Below are positions 8,474 to 17,651 of a stretch of DNA of 64,000 nt, piece by piece; the first letter of the stretch is position 1, and each line of letters begins with the position of its first letter. A program made the translations under genes and the position numbers. The notes beneath the pieces were generated by a model. The model made no database searches. It saw nothing but the letters and a program-made list of their open reading frames with translations, and was not told the DNA's origin. Location: assembly GCA_022360055.1 (NCBI GenBank), contig JAKSDO010000278.1, forward strand, positions 1 through 64,000, in the 5' to 3' direction. The DNA is from Cytophagales bacterium. Its GTDB lineage: Bacteria > Bacteroidota > Bacteroidia > Cytophagales > Cyclobacteriaceae.

Positions 8474-9007
8474 CAGTTCTGTTGATCATCGAAAAGCAGG
8501 TAAATCAAGAAGACATTTGAAAACCGGGGTTCTTCATTCGGACCGGGCGAATAATGTCTGTCAATTCGATTTTTTCTATGTATCTTCCCTGTGTTCGGCG
8601 ATGCGAATTTAATATGAAAAACTTTCCTAAAATCCGGGGAATTAACCGGAGCCGCGGATGCTGCACCGGAATTGAAACGGAAAATATCCGAAAGAATTCT
8701 TTCCCGAGGAGGTAGGGTATCCAAATTCTACGGTGTCTTTTATTCGACATATTTTTACCGGATGTCGGGTGAAGAGGATAAAAGTTTACAAGATTGCGGG
8801 CCGATATTCATCCGGAGTTATTTCCCGGAGTGAAATAAAAAATCCCGGATTGGATAAATCATACGTGCTTCCATCACCACGAGACCATTGCCTATTTCAG
8901 GGTTGTTATGATCGCGAGAAATCGAATTGAAGTTCCGGATGCACGATGTATGACCGGTATCCGGCGAAAAAGAAATGGATAATAATAAACAAACCCAAAA
9001 ATAGACA
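8474..9007. other. Gene-free stretch upstream of the GH28 gene
   Basis: About 530 bases with no convincing gene. Short ORFs occur on both strands but none looks like protein. CCGG-containing words are frequent, and the base composition shifts here from the A+T-rich left part to the more G+C-rich carbohydrate cluster. The last ~60 bases are A-rich and probably contain the leader of the GH28 gene. Confidence 0.4.
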
Positions 9008-10585
9008 ATGAAAAAACTAATAAGGACAGCGATTCGTTTTGCGATCTTGACCGCACCTCTCATGCTCAACGCAAAGGATTATTCAATTTATGACTTCGGC
9101 GCCATAAATGACGGAAAAGCTCTCAGCACCAAAGCCATTCAATCCGCCGTAAATCAGGCATATCAAGACGGCGGAGGCAGAGTAATTATACCGGAAGGCA
9201 TTTTTTTATGCGGCACAATAACGCTTAAAAGTAATGTGGAACTGCATTTACAGAAAAACGCCAGGATCCAGGGAAGTATTGATGCTGCGGATTATTACAA
9301 AATACAGGATGACTACGCATTGATCATTTCGCGGGATCAGCATGATATCTCAATCACGGGAGAAGGTGTGCTCGATGGCCGGGGGCGGGAACTCGCCCTG
9401 TCGCTGGATAGCCTGCATCATACGGGAGTTCTGATCGATGAGGGATATAATTACCGTCGAATGCGTCCGGGCAACCGACCCAACCTGGTGAAATTTAATC
9501 GCTGTAAGAATGTGAGGATCTCGGGCATTAAAGCCATGAATGCCGCAGACTGGGTGTTGCGGTTAAATAAATGTGAAGAGCTTGAGATCGATCGCATTCA
9601 TGTCGACAGTGATGTTTTCTGGAACAACGACGGCATCGACCTGGAGGATTGCAGGCATGTACGAATTACCAACACATTCATCAACTCGGCAGATGACGGT
9701 ATTTGCCTTAAATCAAATGATCCCAATGCATCTTGCGATGCAATTTATATTGCCAACAATACGGTCAGATCAAGTGCCAGCGCGATCAAATTCGGGACGG
9801 CCTCTGCAGGAGGGTTTAAAAATATTACCATAGAAAATATCACGATTTATGATACCTTCCGGTCGGCATTGGCATTTGAAGCCGTCGACGGGGGGACCAT
9901 CGATAACGTCAGGGCCAAAAATATATTTGCCGTAAATACGGGCAATGCAATTTTCATAAAGCTCGGCCACCGGAATATCGACGGAAAAATCGGGGCGATC
10001 AGAAATGTTAATATCAGCCAGTTGCACGTGCACATCCCCTTTGGTCCTCCGGATTTAAAATATAAAATGCGCGGGCCGGAGCTTCCGTTCTTTCACAATA
10101 CGTTTCCGGCTTCAATTACCGGACTCCCGGGGCACTACGTAGAAAACATTACGCTTGAAGACATAAATATTTCATATCCCGGACGGGCAGATAAAGGATA
10201 TGCACATATGGATTTGTGGCGACTTGATGCCGTACCGGAGCAAGAAGCAAAGTATCCGGAATTCCACATGTTTGGAGAGTTGCCTGCATGGGGATTTTAT
10301 GTACGGCATGTAAGCGGTCTGGAAATGAGAAATGTGAGGCTCAGCATTCGTGACGATGAGTTTCGTCCGGCCTATGTATTTGACGATGTAAAGCATCTTG
10401 AGATCGAAGATGGTTTTGTAGTGTCACTTTCAAATAATGATCAGGTAGTCCTCAAAGATACGGAACAAGTAAATATTAGCAATTTGAAGGTCGACGGAAA
10501 CAAGTTGACGAAAGTGCCGGGTTATGGGGCAAACATTGCGGTTTCGGGAGTAGAAATATCGGAACAGAAGGAAATTGGAAAATAA
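9008..10585 (+). CDS. Glycoside hydrolase family 28 (polygalacturonase-like)
   Basis: 525 aa with an N-terminal signal peptide ending near LMLNAKD. The parallel beta-helix fold is indicated by the start YDFGAINDGKALSTKAIQSA and regular repeats. The catalytic Asp residues of GH28 are visible: Asp208 in NNDGID and Asp229-Asp230 in SADDGICLKS. The usual GHG motif is replaced by SASAIKFGTASAGG, a variation seen in exo-acting and non-pectin GH28 members. The likely role is cleavage of galacturonosyl or related uronic-acid linkages in the periplasm. It starts the plus-strand GH28-GH92-PhoD-GH78 series. Confidence 0.9.
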   Translation: MKKLIRTAIRFAILTAPLMLNAKDYSIYDFGAINDGKALSTKAIQSAVNQAYQDGGGRVIIPEGIFLCGTITLKSNVELHLQKNARIQGSIDAADYYKIQDDYALIISRDQHDISITGEGVLDGRGRELALSLDSLHHTGVLIDEGYNYRRMRPGNRPNLVKFNRCKNVRISGIKAMNAADWVLRLNKCEELEIDRIHVDSDVFWNNDGIDLEDCRHVRITNTFINSADDGICLKSNDPNASCDAIYIANNTVRSSASAIKFGTASAGGFKNITIENITIYDTFRSALAFEAVDGGTIDNVRAKNIFAVNTGNAIFIKLGHRNIDGKIGAIRNVNISQLHVHIPFGPPDLKYKMRGPELPFFHNTFPASITGLPGHYVENITLEDINISYPGRADKGYAHMDLWRLDAVPEQEAKYPEFHMFGELPAWGFYVRHVSGLEMRNVRLSIRDDEFRPAYVFDDVKHLEIEDGFVVSLSNNDQVVLKDTEQVNISNLKVDGNKLTKVPGYGANIAVSGVEISEQKEIGK

Positions 10586-10650
10586 TCCTGTACTCAAACA
10601 ACACATAGCTGTTTTTACCGATCAATATATTTTATTCATTATCTGGGAAT

Positions 10651-12987
10651 ATGAAAATTAAGACACTTGCCGCGGCGCTGATCTTGGCGCCGATATTTAT
10701 TTCATCGAACGATAAGTACACGGATGATGAACCCGTAGATTTGGTATATCCGTATCTGGATGCGGTCAACTCGCGCTGGTTTTATTTTTCATCGGCATCC
10801 AGACCTTTTGGGATGGTGAATCTAAGCCCGGACATGGTGATTGACGGCGCCTGGAATTCCGGCTACAGGTACAACGAAGACAGCATCAAATGCTTCAGCC
10901 ACATCCATGCATGGCAATTATCCGGGCTTCCCGTCATGCCGACTACCGGTGAATCCAAAGGTCACCTGGGCCCTAAAGCCTACCAGTCGAAATACAGCCA
11001 CGATAATGAAAAAATATTTCCGGGGTACCATCAGGTGTACCTCGAGTGCTACGGCATCAATGTAGAGTTGACTTCAACCACGCGCGTGGGTTTTCACCGA
11101 TATACGTTCCCGGAATCAGAAAAATCCAATATTCTCCTGGATCTTGGAACCGTTTTGGGACCTTCCGCCACGAAATCGGCATATATCAGGAAAAAATCCG
11201 ATATGGAGATCGAGGGATACGCCCTCATGGACAGAACCCGGAGGCGACCTCACCCGACCTATGTGTATTTTGTGATTCGGGTCGACAAGCCTTTTGAAAA
11301 ACTAACCGGCTGGCAGGATGGAAAACTTAAAAACAACATGGAAGAACTGGAAGGGGCCGACATCGGGGCATCGATGCAGTTTGAAACAACAGGAAACGAA
11401 ATGATCCGGATGAAAGTTGGGATTTCGTATGTGAGTGAAGCTCAGGCCTGGTTGAATATGGAATCGGAGCTGGATCACTGGGATTTTGATAGAATCGTGC
11501 GGGAGTCCAGAGAAGAATGGAATGAAAAGCTGGGAAGAATTGAAGTTGAAGGAAATACACGACAACAGCGGCGGAGGTTCTATACGGATCTCTGGAAAGC
11601 CTTACAGGGTCGTAGAATCATCAGCGATTTCGACGGCAAATATTGTGATATGACCGGAAAGGAAAGGCGCATCGGGCAGATTCCACCGGATGTAAGGGGT
11701 AAGCCAAAGTTTAATCACTACAACTCGGATTCTTTCTGGGGAGCGCAATGGACGATAACCACTCTGTGGCAACTGGTTTATCCCGAAATAGCCGAAGAGT
11801 TTGTCAACTCGATGGTCATGATGTATGAAGACGGAGGTTTGATCCCGCGCGGCCCTTCGGGGGGCAATTACACGTACGTAATGACCGGAGCATCTTCTAC
11901 GCCTTTTGTCGTCGGGGCCTATATGAAGGGCATTCGGGGTTTCGATGTTGAAAAGGCATATGACGGCCTGAGAAAAAACGCTTTTAAAGAGGGCATGATG
12001 GCCCACGCAGGTTACGAGCATTTTACGGCCAGAGGCGGGGGGATTGAGGAATATATGACTTTGGGTTATGTGCCCTATCCTTTGTCCGAGCGGCAGTACG
12101 GTTATCACATGGACGGCGGCGGACAAACACTGGAATATGCCTACCAGGATTGGTGCCTCGCTCAGATGGCAAAGGATTTGGGTAAAGAAGGAGATTACGA
12201 TCTATTTATGAAGAGGTCCGGCAATTGGAAAAACCTGTATGACGAAGCATCCGGCTGGATCCGCCCCAAGAGCAGGGACGGTAACTGGCACAGCCCGTTC
12301 GATCCTTACAAATACCGCAGTGGCTTCGTGGAATCGAACAGCGCGCAAAGCACCTGGTATGTTCCGCACGATCTTGCGGGCCTTGCCCGTTTGATGGGAG
12401 GTAAGGAAAAAGCGGCTGCAAAGCTGAATTTAAGTTTTGAAAAAGCATCGGAATTGGAGTTTACTTCGGGAAAGGCACACGATAAGGAAACTGAAGAGCG
12501 AAATCGCCGGATTCCGATAAACTACGGAAATCAGCCAAGTACTCAAACAGCCTTTGTATTTAACCATATAAGCCACCCCTGGCTTACTCAATATTGGTCC
12601 AGGGAAGTTGTTGAGCAAGCATTTGGAGGCCTGTCACCCGGTCAGGGTTACAACGGAGACGAGGACCAGGGACTCATGGGGTCATTGGCGGTGCTCATGA
12701 AATTAGGGCTATTTGAAATGAAGAGCGGAAATGAAATTGAACCGCAACTGGAACTTGGGAGTCCGATATTCGACCGGGCCATCATACATTTAAATTCAAA
12801 ATACTTCGCCGGTGGAAAAATTGAATTGATAACCCATGAAAATAGTTCGAAAAACAGATATATTCGGTCGGCAAAATTGAATGGGATCCCGCATAACTCT
12901 CAGTTTTTAAATTTTAGAGATTTGGTGAAAGGGGCCAGGATTGAGCTTCAAATGGGATCGGAAGCCGATAAAAATTGGGGAGAATGA
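10651..12987 (+). CDS. Glycoside hydrolase family 92 (exo-alpha-mannosidase type)
   Basis: 778 aa with a signal peptide (ends around IFISSND). GH92 hallmarks are present: VNSRWFYFSSASRPFGMVNL near the N-terminus, SSTPFVVGAYMKGIRGFD in the middle, EEYMTLGYVPY (the catalytic Glu region) and GYNGDEDQGLMGSLAVL near the C-terminus. GH92 enzymes are Ca-dependent inverting exo-alpha-mannosidases. The GH92 GNDD motif reads NGDEDQG here, so the linkage specificity may differ. It begins 65 nt after the GH28 gene and its stop overlaps the next start by ATGA, so these genes form one transcript. Confidence 0.92.
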   Translation: MKIKTLAAALILAPIFISSNDKYTDDEPVDLVYPYLDAVNSRWFYFSSASRPFGMVNLSPDMVIDGAWNSGYRYNEDSIKCFSHIHAWQLSGLPVMPTTGESKGHLGPKAYQSKYSHDNEKIFPGYHQVYLECYGINVELTSTTRVGFHRYTFPESEKSNILLDLGTVLGPSATKSAYIRKKSDMEIEGYALMDRTRRRPHPTYVYFVIRVDKPFEKLTGWQDGKLKNNMEELEGADIGASMQFETTGNEMIRMKVGISYVSEAQAWLNMESELDHWDFDRIVRESREEWNEKLGRIEVEGNTRQQRRRFYTDLWKALQGRRIISDFDGKYCDMTGKERRIGQIPPDVRGKPKFNHYNSDSFWGAQWTITTLWQLVYPEIAEEFVNSMVMMYEDGGLIPRGPSGGNYTYVMTGASSTPFVVGAYMKGIRGFDVEKAYDGLRKNAFKEGMMAHAGYEHFTARGGGIEEYMTLGYVPYPLSERQYGYHMDGGGQTLEYAYQDWCLAQMAKDLGKEGDYDLFMKRSGNWKNLYDEASGWIRPKSRDGNWHSPFDPYKYRSGFVESNSAQSTWYVPHDLAGLARLMGGKEKAAAKLNLSFEKASELEFTSGKAHDKETEERNRRIPINYGNQPSTQTAFVFNHISHPWLTQYWSREVVEQAFGGLSPGQGYNGDEDQGLMGSLAVLMKLGLFEMKSGNEIEPQLELGSPIFDRAIIHLNSKYFAGGKIELITHENSSKNRYIRSAKLNGIPHNSQFLNFRDLVKGARIELQMGSEADKNWGE

Positions 12988-14711
12988 TTTTTATTAATAG
13001 CATGTATTTTCATCCGGATAACATGGTGCGAACCAGGTTTGCCTCATTTGATAAAACACGAAAGAGGGATCCATTTAAATTGATTTTTCGGACAGGGGGC
13101 TTTTATTGTCTGATGCTTATTCAATTTCTTTCAACTTCTACGGTCGCTGCGCAAAGCGTTCCGAGGGATGAGCAATACAAGAAGCGCCCGACAAATGCCA
13201 TAGCTGCCATTGCCCGGGGTAAGGTTGATGAAGCTATATTTAATCTGGAGAATTTCCTGAAGGATTTCCCCAATGATGCCGAATCAAACTATTGCATGGC
13301 TTTGGCACATGCCGTACAGAATCATATTGGCGATGCAATGCCGTATGTCGAGAAAGCTTTGGAAGCCGGGATGCCCATCGAACGATTCTTTGCCGGACCG
13401 CGTGGATTGACGAAAAATCTGGTCGAAAGCAACGAATTCAGCCGATTTGCCGAAGGGCGATTCGCCCGGCTTATTCACGGACCAATGTTGGGAGACGTTA
13501 CATCCACAAGTGCTAAAGTATGGGTGAGAACACATCGGGAGGCCAAGGTGGCCATAAAACTCTCGGATATTTACGGCCGGCCAATTGATCGTTTTGAATC
13601 CGGGACGCAAAAGAAGAACGACTTCACTTCGGTAGTGGAAATCCGGGAACTGCAACCTGCTACAAAATACAGGTATAGTGTTTTCGTGGATGGGACCCTG
13701 CTGTTTGAAGATGGAACTTTTAAAACAAACGTCAGGGAAGGGCGTCCGTGTCAATTTAAGGTTGGATTTGGCGGTGGGGCAGGATACACCCCCTGGCATG
13801 AACGTATGTGGGATACCCTGGCCGTGCAGTCTTTCGAGGCCTTTCTTTTGCTTGGTGATAATGTTTATATCGATTATCCGGAAGTTCCCGAAGCCCAGGA
13901 GTACTGTTATTACCGAAGGCAAAGCCGTCCTGAGTTTAGAAGATTTTCCTCAAAAGTGCCGGTTTACGCCATCTGGGATGATCACGATTTTACCGTGAAC
14001 GACGGGGAAGGAGGTCCTGAAATCGAATCCCCCGCGTGGAAGAGACCCGTATGGAATGTATTCCGAAACCAATGGGTAAATCCATATTATGGTGGCGGCA
14101 GGGCGCAACCCGGGTGTTGGTTTGATTTTTCGATTGGCGATGTGGATTTTATCGTGCTGGATTGTCGTTATTACAGAGAGCATCCAAAAGAGTTTGATCG
14201 TCCGTCCATGCTGGGCGAATATCAAAAAACATGGTTAAAAGAAAAGCTTAAAGCCTCGACAGCCACCTTTAAGGTGGTCGCATCCTCCGTGCCGTGGGCG
14301 ATGAATACCAAACCGGGAAGCGATGATACCTGGGATGGGTTTCCTGAAGAACGCGAGGAGCTTTTTTCTTTCATAGAAGAAAATACAATACAGGGCGTTA
14401 TCTTGATCTCAGCCGACAGGCACCGCTCCGATGCCTGGAAAATTGCGAGAGCAAACGGGTATGACCTGTACGACTTTATGAGCTCAAGACTGACCAATAT
14501 CCATACGCATGATCTGATGTCCGGAAGCTTATTCGGATACAATAAAAAATGTTCATTCGGAACCCTTGAGTTCGATACGACGAGCGAAGACCCGGCGGTT
14601 ACCTATTCGATCAGGAGTATCGACAATGAAGAGATTCACAAGCTGACTGTTTATAGGAGTCAGCTTGATTTTAAACCGGACAAAGTGAAAAATAAAAAGG
14701 GGCGCAAGTAA
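12984..14711 (+). CDS. PhoD-type metallophosphatase with N-terminal TPR segment
   Basis: 575 aa from the ATG at 12984, which overlaps the GH92 stop (ATGA); a TTG at 12975 is an unlikely alternative. A hydrophobic stretch at about 40-55 may be a signal anchor. Residues ~65-130 form a TPR-like helical pair (AIARGKVDEAIFNLENFLKD, then ESNYCMALAHAV). A PhoD N-terminal domain follows (MLGDVTSTSAKVWVRTHREA), then the metallophosphatase core with LLLGDNVYIDYP, AIWDDHDFTVND and SADRHRSDAWK. It should act as a phosphoesterase or alkaline phosphatase-like enzyme outside the cytoplasm. A TPR-PhoD fusion within a glycan cluster is unusual. Confidence 0.88.
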   Translation: MIFINSMYFHPDNMVRTRFASFDKTRKRDPFKLIFRTGGFYCLMLIQFLSTSTVAAQSVPRDEQYKKRPTNAIAAIARGKVDEAIFNLENFLKDFPNDAESNYCMALAHAVQNHIGDAMPYVEKALEAGMPIERFFAGPRGLTKNLVESNEFSRFAEGRFARLIHGPMLGDVTSTSAKVWVRTHREAKVAIKLSDIYGRPIDRFESGTQKKNDFTSVVEIRELQPATKYRYSVFVDGTLLFEDGTFKTNVREGRPCQFKVGFGGGAGYTPWHERMWDTLAVQSFEAFLLLGDNVYIDYPEVPEAQEYCYYRRQSRPEFRRFSSKVPVYAIWDDHDFTVNDGEGGPEIESPAWKRPVWNVFRNQWVNPYYGGGRAQPGCWFDFSIGDVDFIVLDCRYYREHPKEFDRPSMLGEYQKTWLKEKLKASTATFKVVASSVPWAMNTKPGSDDTWDGFPEEREELFSFIEENTIQGVILISADRHRSDAWKIARANGYDLYDFMSSRLTNIHTHDLMSGSLFGYNKKCSFGTLEFDTTSEDPAVTYSIRSIDNEEIHKLTVYRSQLDFKPDKVKNKKGRK

Positions 14712-14904
14712 AAGATCAAGATCGGGACCATAAAGCGAAGAAATTCAATTCAAGATACACATGGGCAGGACTATATTACTCTGTGTGTCAGCAAACTATA
14801 AAAATATAAACACATGAAACAGGCCATGCCTGAGATAATTATTGAGATGTCTAAGATAATGATGATCCACGGCACATGGTGAGGTTTCTGCAAATCTTAA
14901 ACAT

Positions 14905-17187
14905 ATGAAAAGACTGAACGCATTACTTTTTTTAAGTCTACTAGCGCTCTGCGGCTTTGCTCAGACCTTACCGGCCCCGGAAGGATTGACCGTAGATTTT
15001 TTAAGGGCTCCCGATCAGGCCGTAATTACCAACGCCAGGCCCGGTCTTGCGTGGATATTCCCTCAAAGCGGCATCAGGCAATCCGCCTACAGGATCATGG
15101 TGGCATCGTCGCCATTTCTACTGGAAGAAGGTAAGGCCGATTTATGGGATAGTGGAAAAATCAATAGCAAAGAATCCGTAAATATTAAATATGCCGGGGC
15201 GCCGCTAGAAGATTATAGCATCTATTGGTGGCAGGTAAAGGTTTGGTCAAAGGGTGGAATGGAAAGCGCCTACAGCAAAGCCCAACAATTCAATACAGGT
15301 AGTTTTGATCGCTCTGACATCGATTACCCGGGCCAGAGCCGATGGATCGAATTAGAGGCCGATCATTGGGTTTCGGAAGATAAGCAGTGTGCCGTGTTCA
15401 ATAAAATCGGTCCGGTTTCGATGGTGGGAGATCGTAAGAAACTATTCGTTGATTTCGGACGATCGGCCATAGGAATTCTCGAATTCACCGCTACCTCGGA
15501 ACGGAGTGAACTTCCGGTTATCGTTCATATGGGAGAACGAAAATTTAAGGATAACGAGGTGCATAAAAATCCGGGCAAATCCAATATCGGATATGAGATG
15601 GTGCGGATGAAACTGAAAAAGGGGACGCACCGCTATACCGTCCGGATCGCCCAAAGGGAAATAAAAGGCTACCTTCATTCACAAAAGCTTGCGCCTCATT
15701 ATCCGGAAGTTATGCCGTTCAGATACGTAGAGATCATCGGAGACTTGACCGGTTTCACAATGGAAGAACTACAACAGGGCGGGTTGTTTTATTATTTTGA
15801 TGAGGATGCCTCTTTATTCCATTGCTCAAGTAAAAACCTGAGCGCAGTTTGGGATTTATGTAAATACACTCAAAAAGCAACACCGTTTTTAGGTGTATAT
15901 GCCGATGGCAACAGGGAGCGCATGCCTTACGAGGCGGATGCCTATATTCAACAAATGAGTCACTTTGCGACAGACAGGGAGTATTCGATAAGCAGGTATA
16001 CCATCAACTTTTTACTTGATCACGCTTCCTGGCCGACGGAGTGGCAAATGCATATGGTGCTTATGGCCTGGGAGTATTACATGCAGACGGGAGATGTTGA
16101 TCTGCTGAAAAACAGATATGAAGATATCAGGCGAAAATCACTTGTCGGGCTGACCGACGACAGCGGACTGATCAGTACCAGAACGGGAAAGAAAACACGG
16201 GAATTTCTGAACAGCATTGATTATCCCGGAACACCGGAAAAATTCAGGGATATTGTAGACTGGCCGCACGGCGCTTCAAAAGGTAAAAACAGCGGGAGCC
16301 ATAGAAGTCCAATGGAAGGGGGCGAAACAGACGGATATGTATTTACCGATTATAATACCGTAGTAAATGCCTTCCACAATCGATGCCTCGTACTGATGTC
16401 TCGTATTGCGGAAGCAGTTGAAAATCGCGAAGACCAGGCTTTTTTTACCGACCGAGCAGTCGAGCATCAAAAGATATTCCTGTCTACATTCTTCAATCGT
16501 GAAAAGGGAATTTTTGTGGATGGCGAATCTACCGGTCATTCAAGCCTTCACGCCAATATGTTTCCAATGGCCTTTGATATGGTGCCGGAAGAACATATTA
16601 ATTCCGTGGCTGATTTCATAAAAAGCAGGGGAATGGCGTGCAGTGTGTATGGCGCACAATATCTGCTGGAAGCCCTTTATAAGGCGGGAGAAGCAGGTTA
16701 TGCCCTCGACCTGATGACATCGGAAGACAAGCGAAGCTGGTTGAATATGATTCGTGTCGGTTCTTCCATGACCACCGAAGCCTGGGATGAAGCCTATAAG
16801 CCAAACCTCACATGGAACCATGCCTGGGGATCGGCTCCCGCTAATATTACGGCGAGAAAATTAATGGGAATCGAACCGATCGAGCCCGCATTTAAAAAGA
16901 TCAGGATCAGCCCGCAACCGGGTTATCTCGATCATACGACCATCCGGGTACCAACAATAAGGGGACCGGTGGAGATTGATTTGAAGACCAAAGAGGATAG
17001 ATGGGAAATGGACATTTCCATTCCCGGAAATGCAGAAGCTGAAGTATGGCTCCCGGAACGATTCTCCGAGGTGATCGTCAATGGGAAAGGAAAATCCTCC
17101 GCCGGCCGGATCAGGTATTCCGGCGGAAATAGGAATATGTATGGCCTTTCCGGCGGGAAGTACAAGTTGGAAGCCCATGAGAACTGA
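14905..17187 (+). CDS. Glycoside hydrolase family 78 (alpha-L-rhamnosidase)
   Basis: 760 aa with a signal peptide (CGFAQ cleavage region). The N-terminal Fn3-like domain begins LPAPEGLTVDFLRAPDQAV, a beta-domain follows, and the (alpha/alpha)6 barrel starts near LFHCSSKNLSAVWDLCKYTQ. The active-site segment is DGNRERMPYEADAYIQQM, with the acidic residues expected of the family, plus TTEAWDE and WNHAWGSAP further on. GH78 enzymes release alpha-L-rhamnose. A gap of 193 nt separates it from the PhoD gene, so it may have its own promoter. With GH28, it points to a rhamnose- and uronate-containing glycan. Confidence 0.9.
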   Translation: MKRLNALLFLSLLALCGFAQTLPAPEGLTVDFLRAPDQAVITNARPGLAWIFPQSGIRQSAYRIMVASSPFLLEEGKADLWDSGKINSKESVNIKYAGAPLEDYSIYWWQVKVWSKGGMESAYSKAQQFNTGSFDRSDIDYPGQSRWIELEADHWVSEDKQCAVFNKIGPVSMVGDRKKLFVDFGRSAIGILEFTATSERSELPVIVHMGERKFKDNEVHKNPGKSNIGYEMVRMKLKKGTHRYTVRIAQREIKGYLHSQKLAPHYPEVMPFRYVEIIGDLTGFTMEELQQGGLFYYFDEDASLFHCSSKNLSAVWDLCKYTQKATPFLGVYADGNRERMPYEADAYIQQMSHFATDREYSISRYTINFLLDHASWPTEWQMHMVLMAWEYYMQTGDVDLLKNRYEDIRRKSLVGLTDDSGLISTRTGKKTREFLNSIDYPGTPEKFRDIVDWPHGASKGKNSGSHRSPMEGGETDGYVFTDYNTVVNAFHNRCLVLMSRIAEAVENREDQAFFTDRAVEHQKIFLSTFFNREKGIFVDGESTGHSSLHANMFPMAFDMVPEEHINSVADFIKSRGMACSVYGAQYLLEALYKAGEAGYALDLMTSEDKRSWLNMIRVGSSMTTEAWDEAYKPNLTWNHAWGSAPANITARKLMGIEPIEPAFKKIRISPQPGYLDHTTIRVPTIRGPVEIDLKTKEDRWEMDISIPGNAEAEVWLPERFSEVIVNGKGKSSAGRIRYSGGNRNMYGLSGGKYKLEAHEN

Positions 17188-17357
17188 CCCGGTCGATTCA
17201 TTCCGCCCCGGCAGGTAGGTGCCTTTCGGACCACAAACCCGAAAGATTCGCTATTTTTTTGGTTTAAATACGCATCGGCCGAGTTTGAAGAATGGTTCTT
17301 TTTTTATTATAATAACATGGTTTCTAATTTATTCCAATCCGGCAACGGATCAACAAT

Positions 17358-17645
17358 ATGAAAACCCAAAGACGAAAATTTATTAAGCAGTCCGGAGTGC
17401 TGGCCACAGCCGCTGCATCGGCTTCTGGAATTACTTTATCAGGCGCATCTCGGGAATTTTATGAAAAGGATAAAATTCTTCAAAAATTATCGGAGCTGAA
17501 CGATGATCTTGTAGAAGATTTGCTGGTTAGGCAGGTAAATGAGCCGGGAGAAATGCCTAATCTCGCCCTTCAATTTCCGGAAATTGTAAATGAACTTAAA
17601 AAACAATATGAAACCTGGCTCGCAGAAGTAAAAGCCAAAAACTGA
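17358..17645 (+). CDS. Tat-exported 95-aa mini-protein, possible sulfatase remnant
   Basis: The N-terminus carries a twin-arginine signal (QRRKFIKQSGVLATAAASA). About 60 charged helical residues follow, ending in FPEIVNELKKQYETWLAEV, which resembles the extreme C-terminal helix of many arylsulfatases. No catalytic region is present. The next gene, a sulfatase, starts only 6 nt after the stop, so the two are translationally coupled. It could be an internally deleted sulfatase gene that still reads in frame, or a genuine small exported partner. I favour the remnant idea only weakly. Confidence 0.65.
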   Translation: MKTQRRKFIKQSGVLATAAASASGITLSGASREFYEKDKILQKLSELNDDLVEDLLVRQVNEPGEMPNLALQFPEIVNELKKQYETWLAEVKAKN

Positions 17646-17651
17646 GATGAT

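Noticed and set aside
8505-8930. Short ORFs on both strands between the cupin and GH28 genes
   Set aside because: They overlap each other, have no homology pattern or start context, and look like chance frames in a gap.
13284-13922. 212-aa minus-strand ORF inside the PhoD gene
   Set aside because: It lies fully antisense to a clearly coding frame with strong family motifs and has no recognisable protein features.
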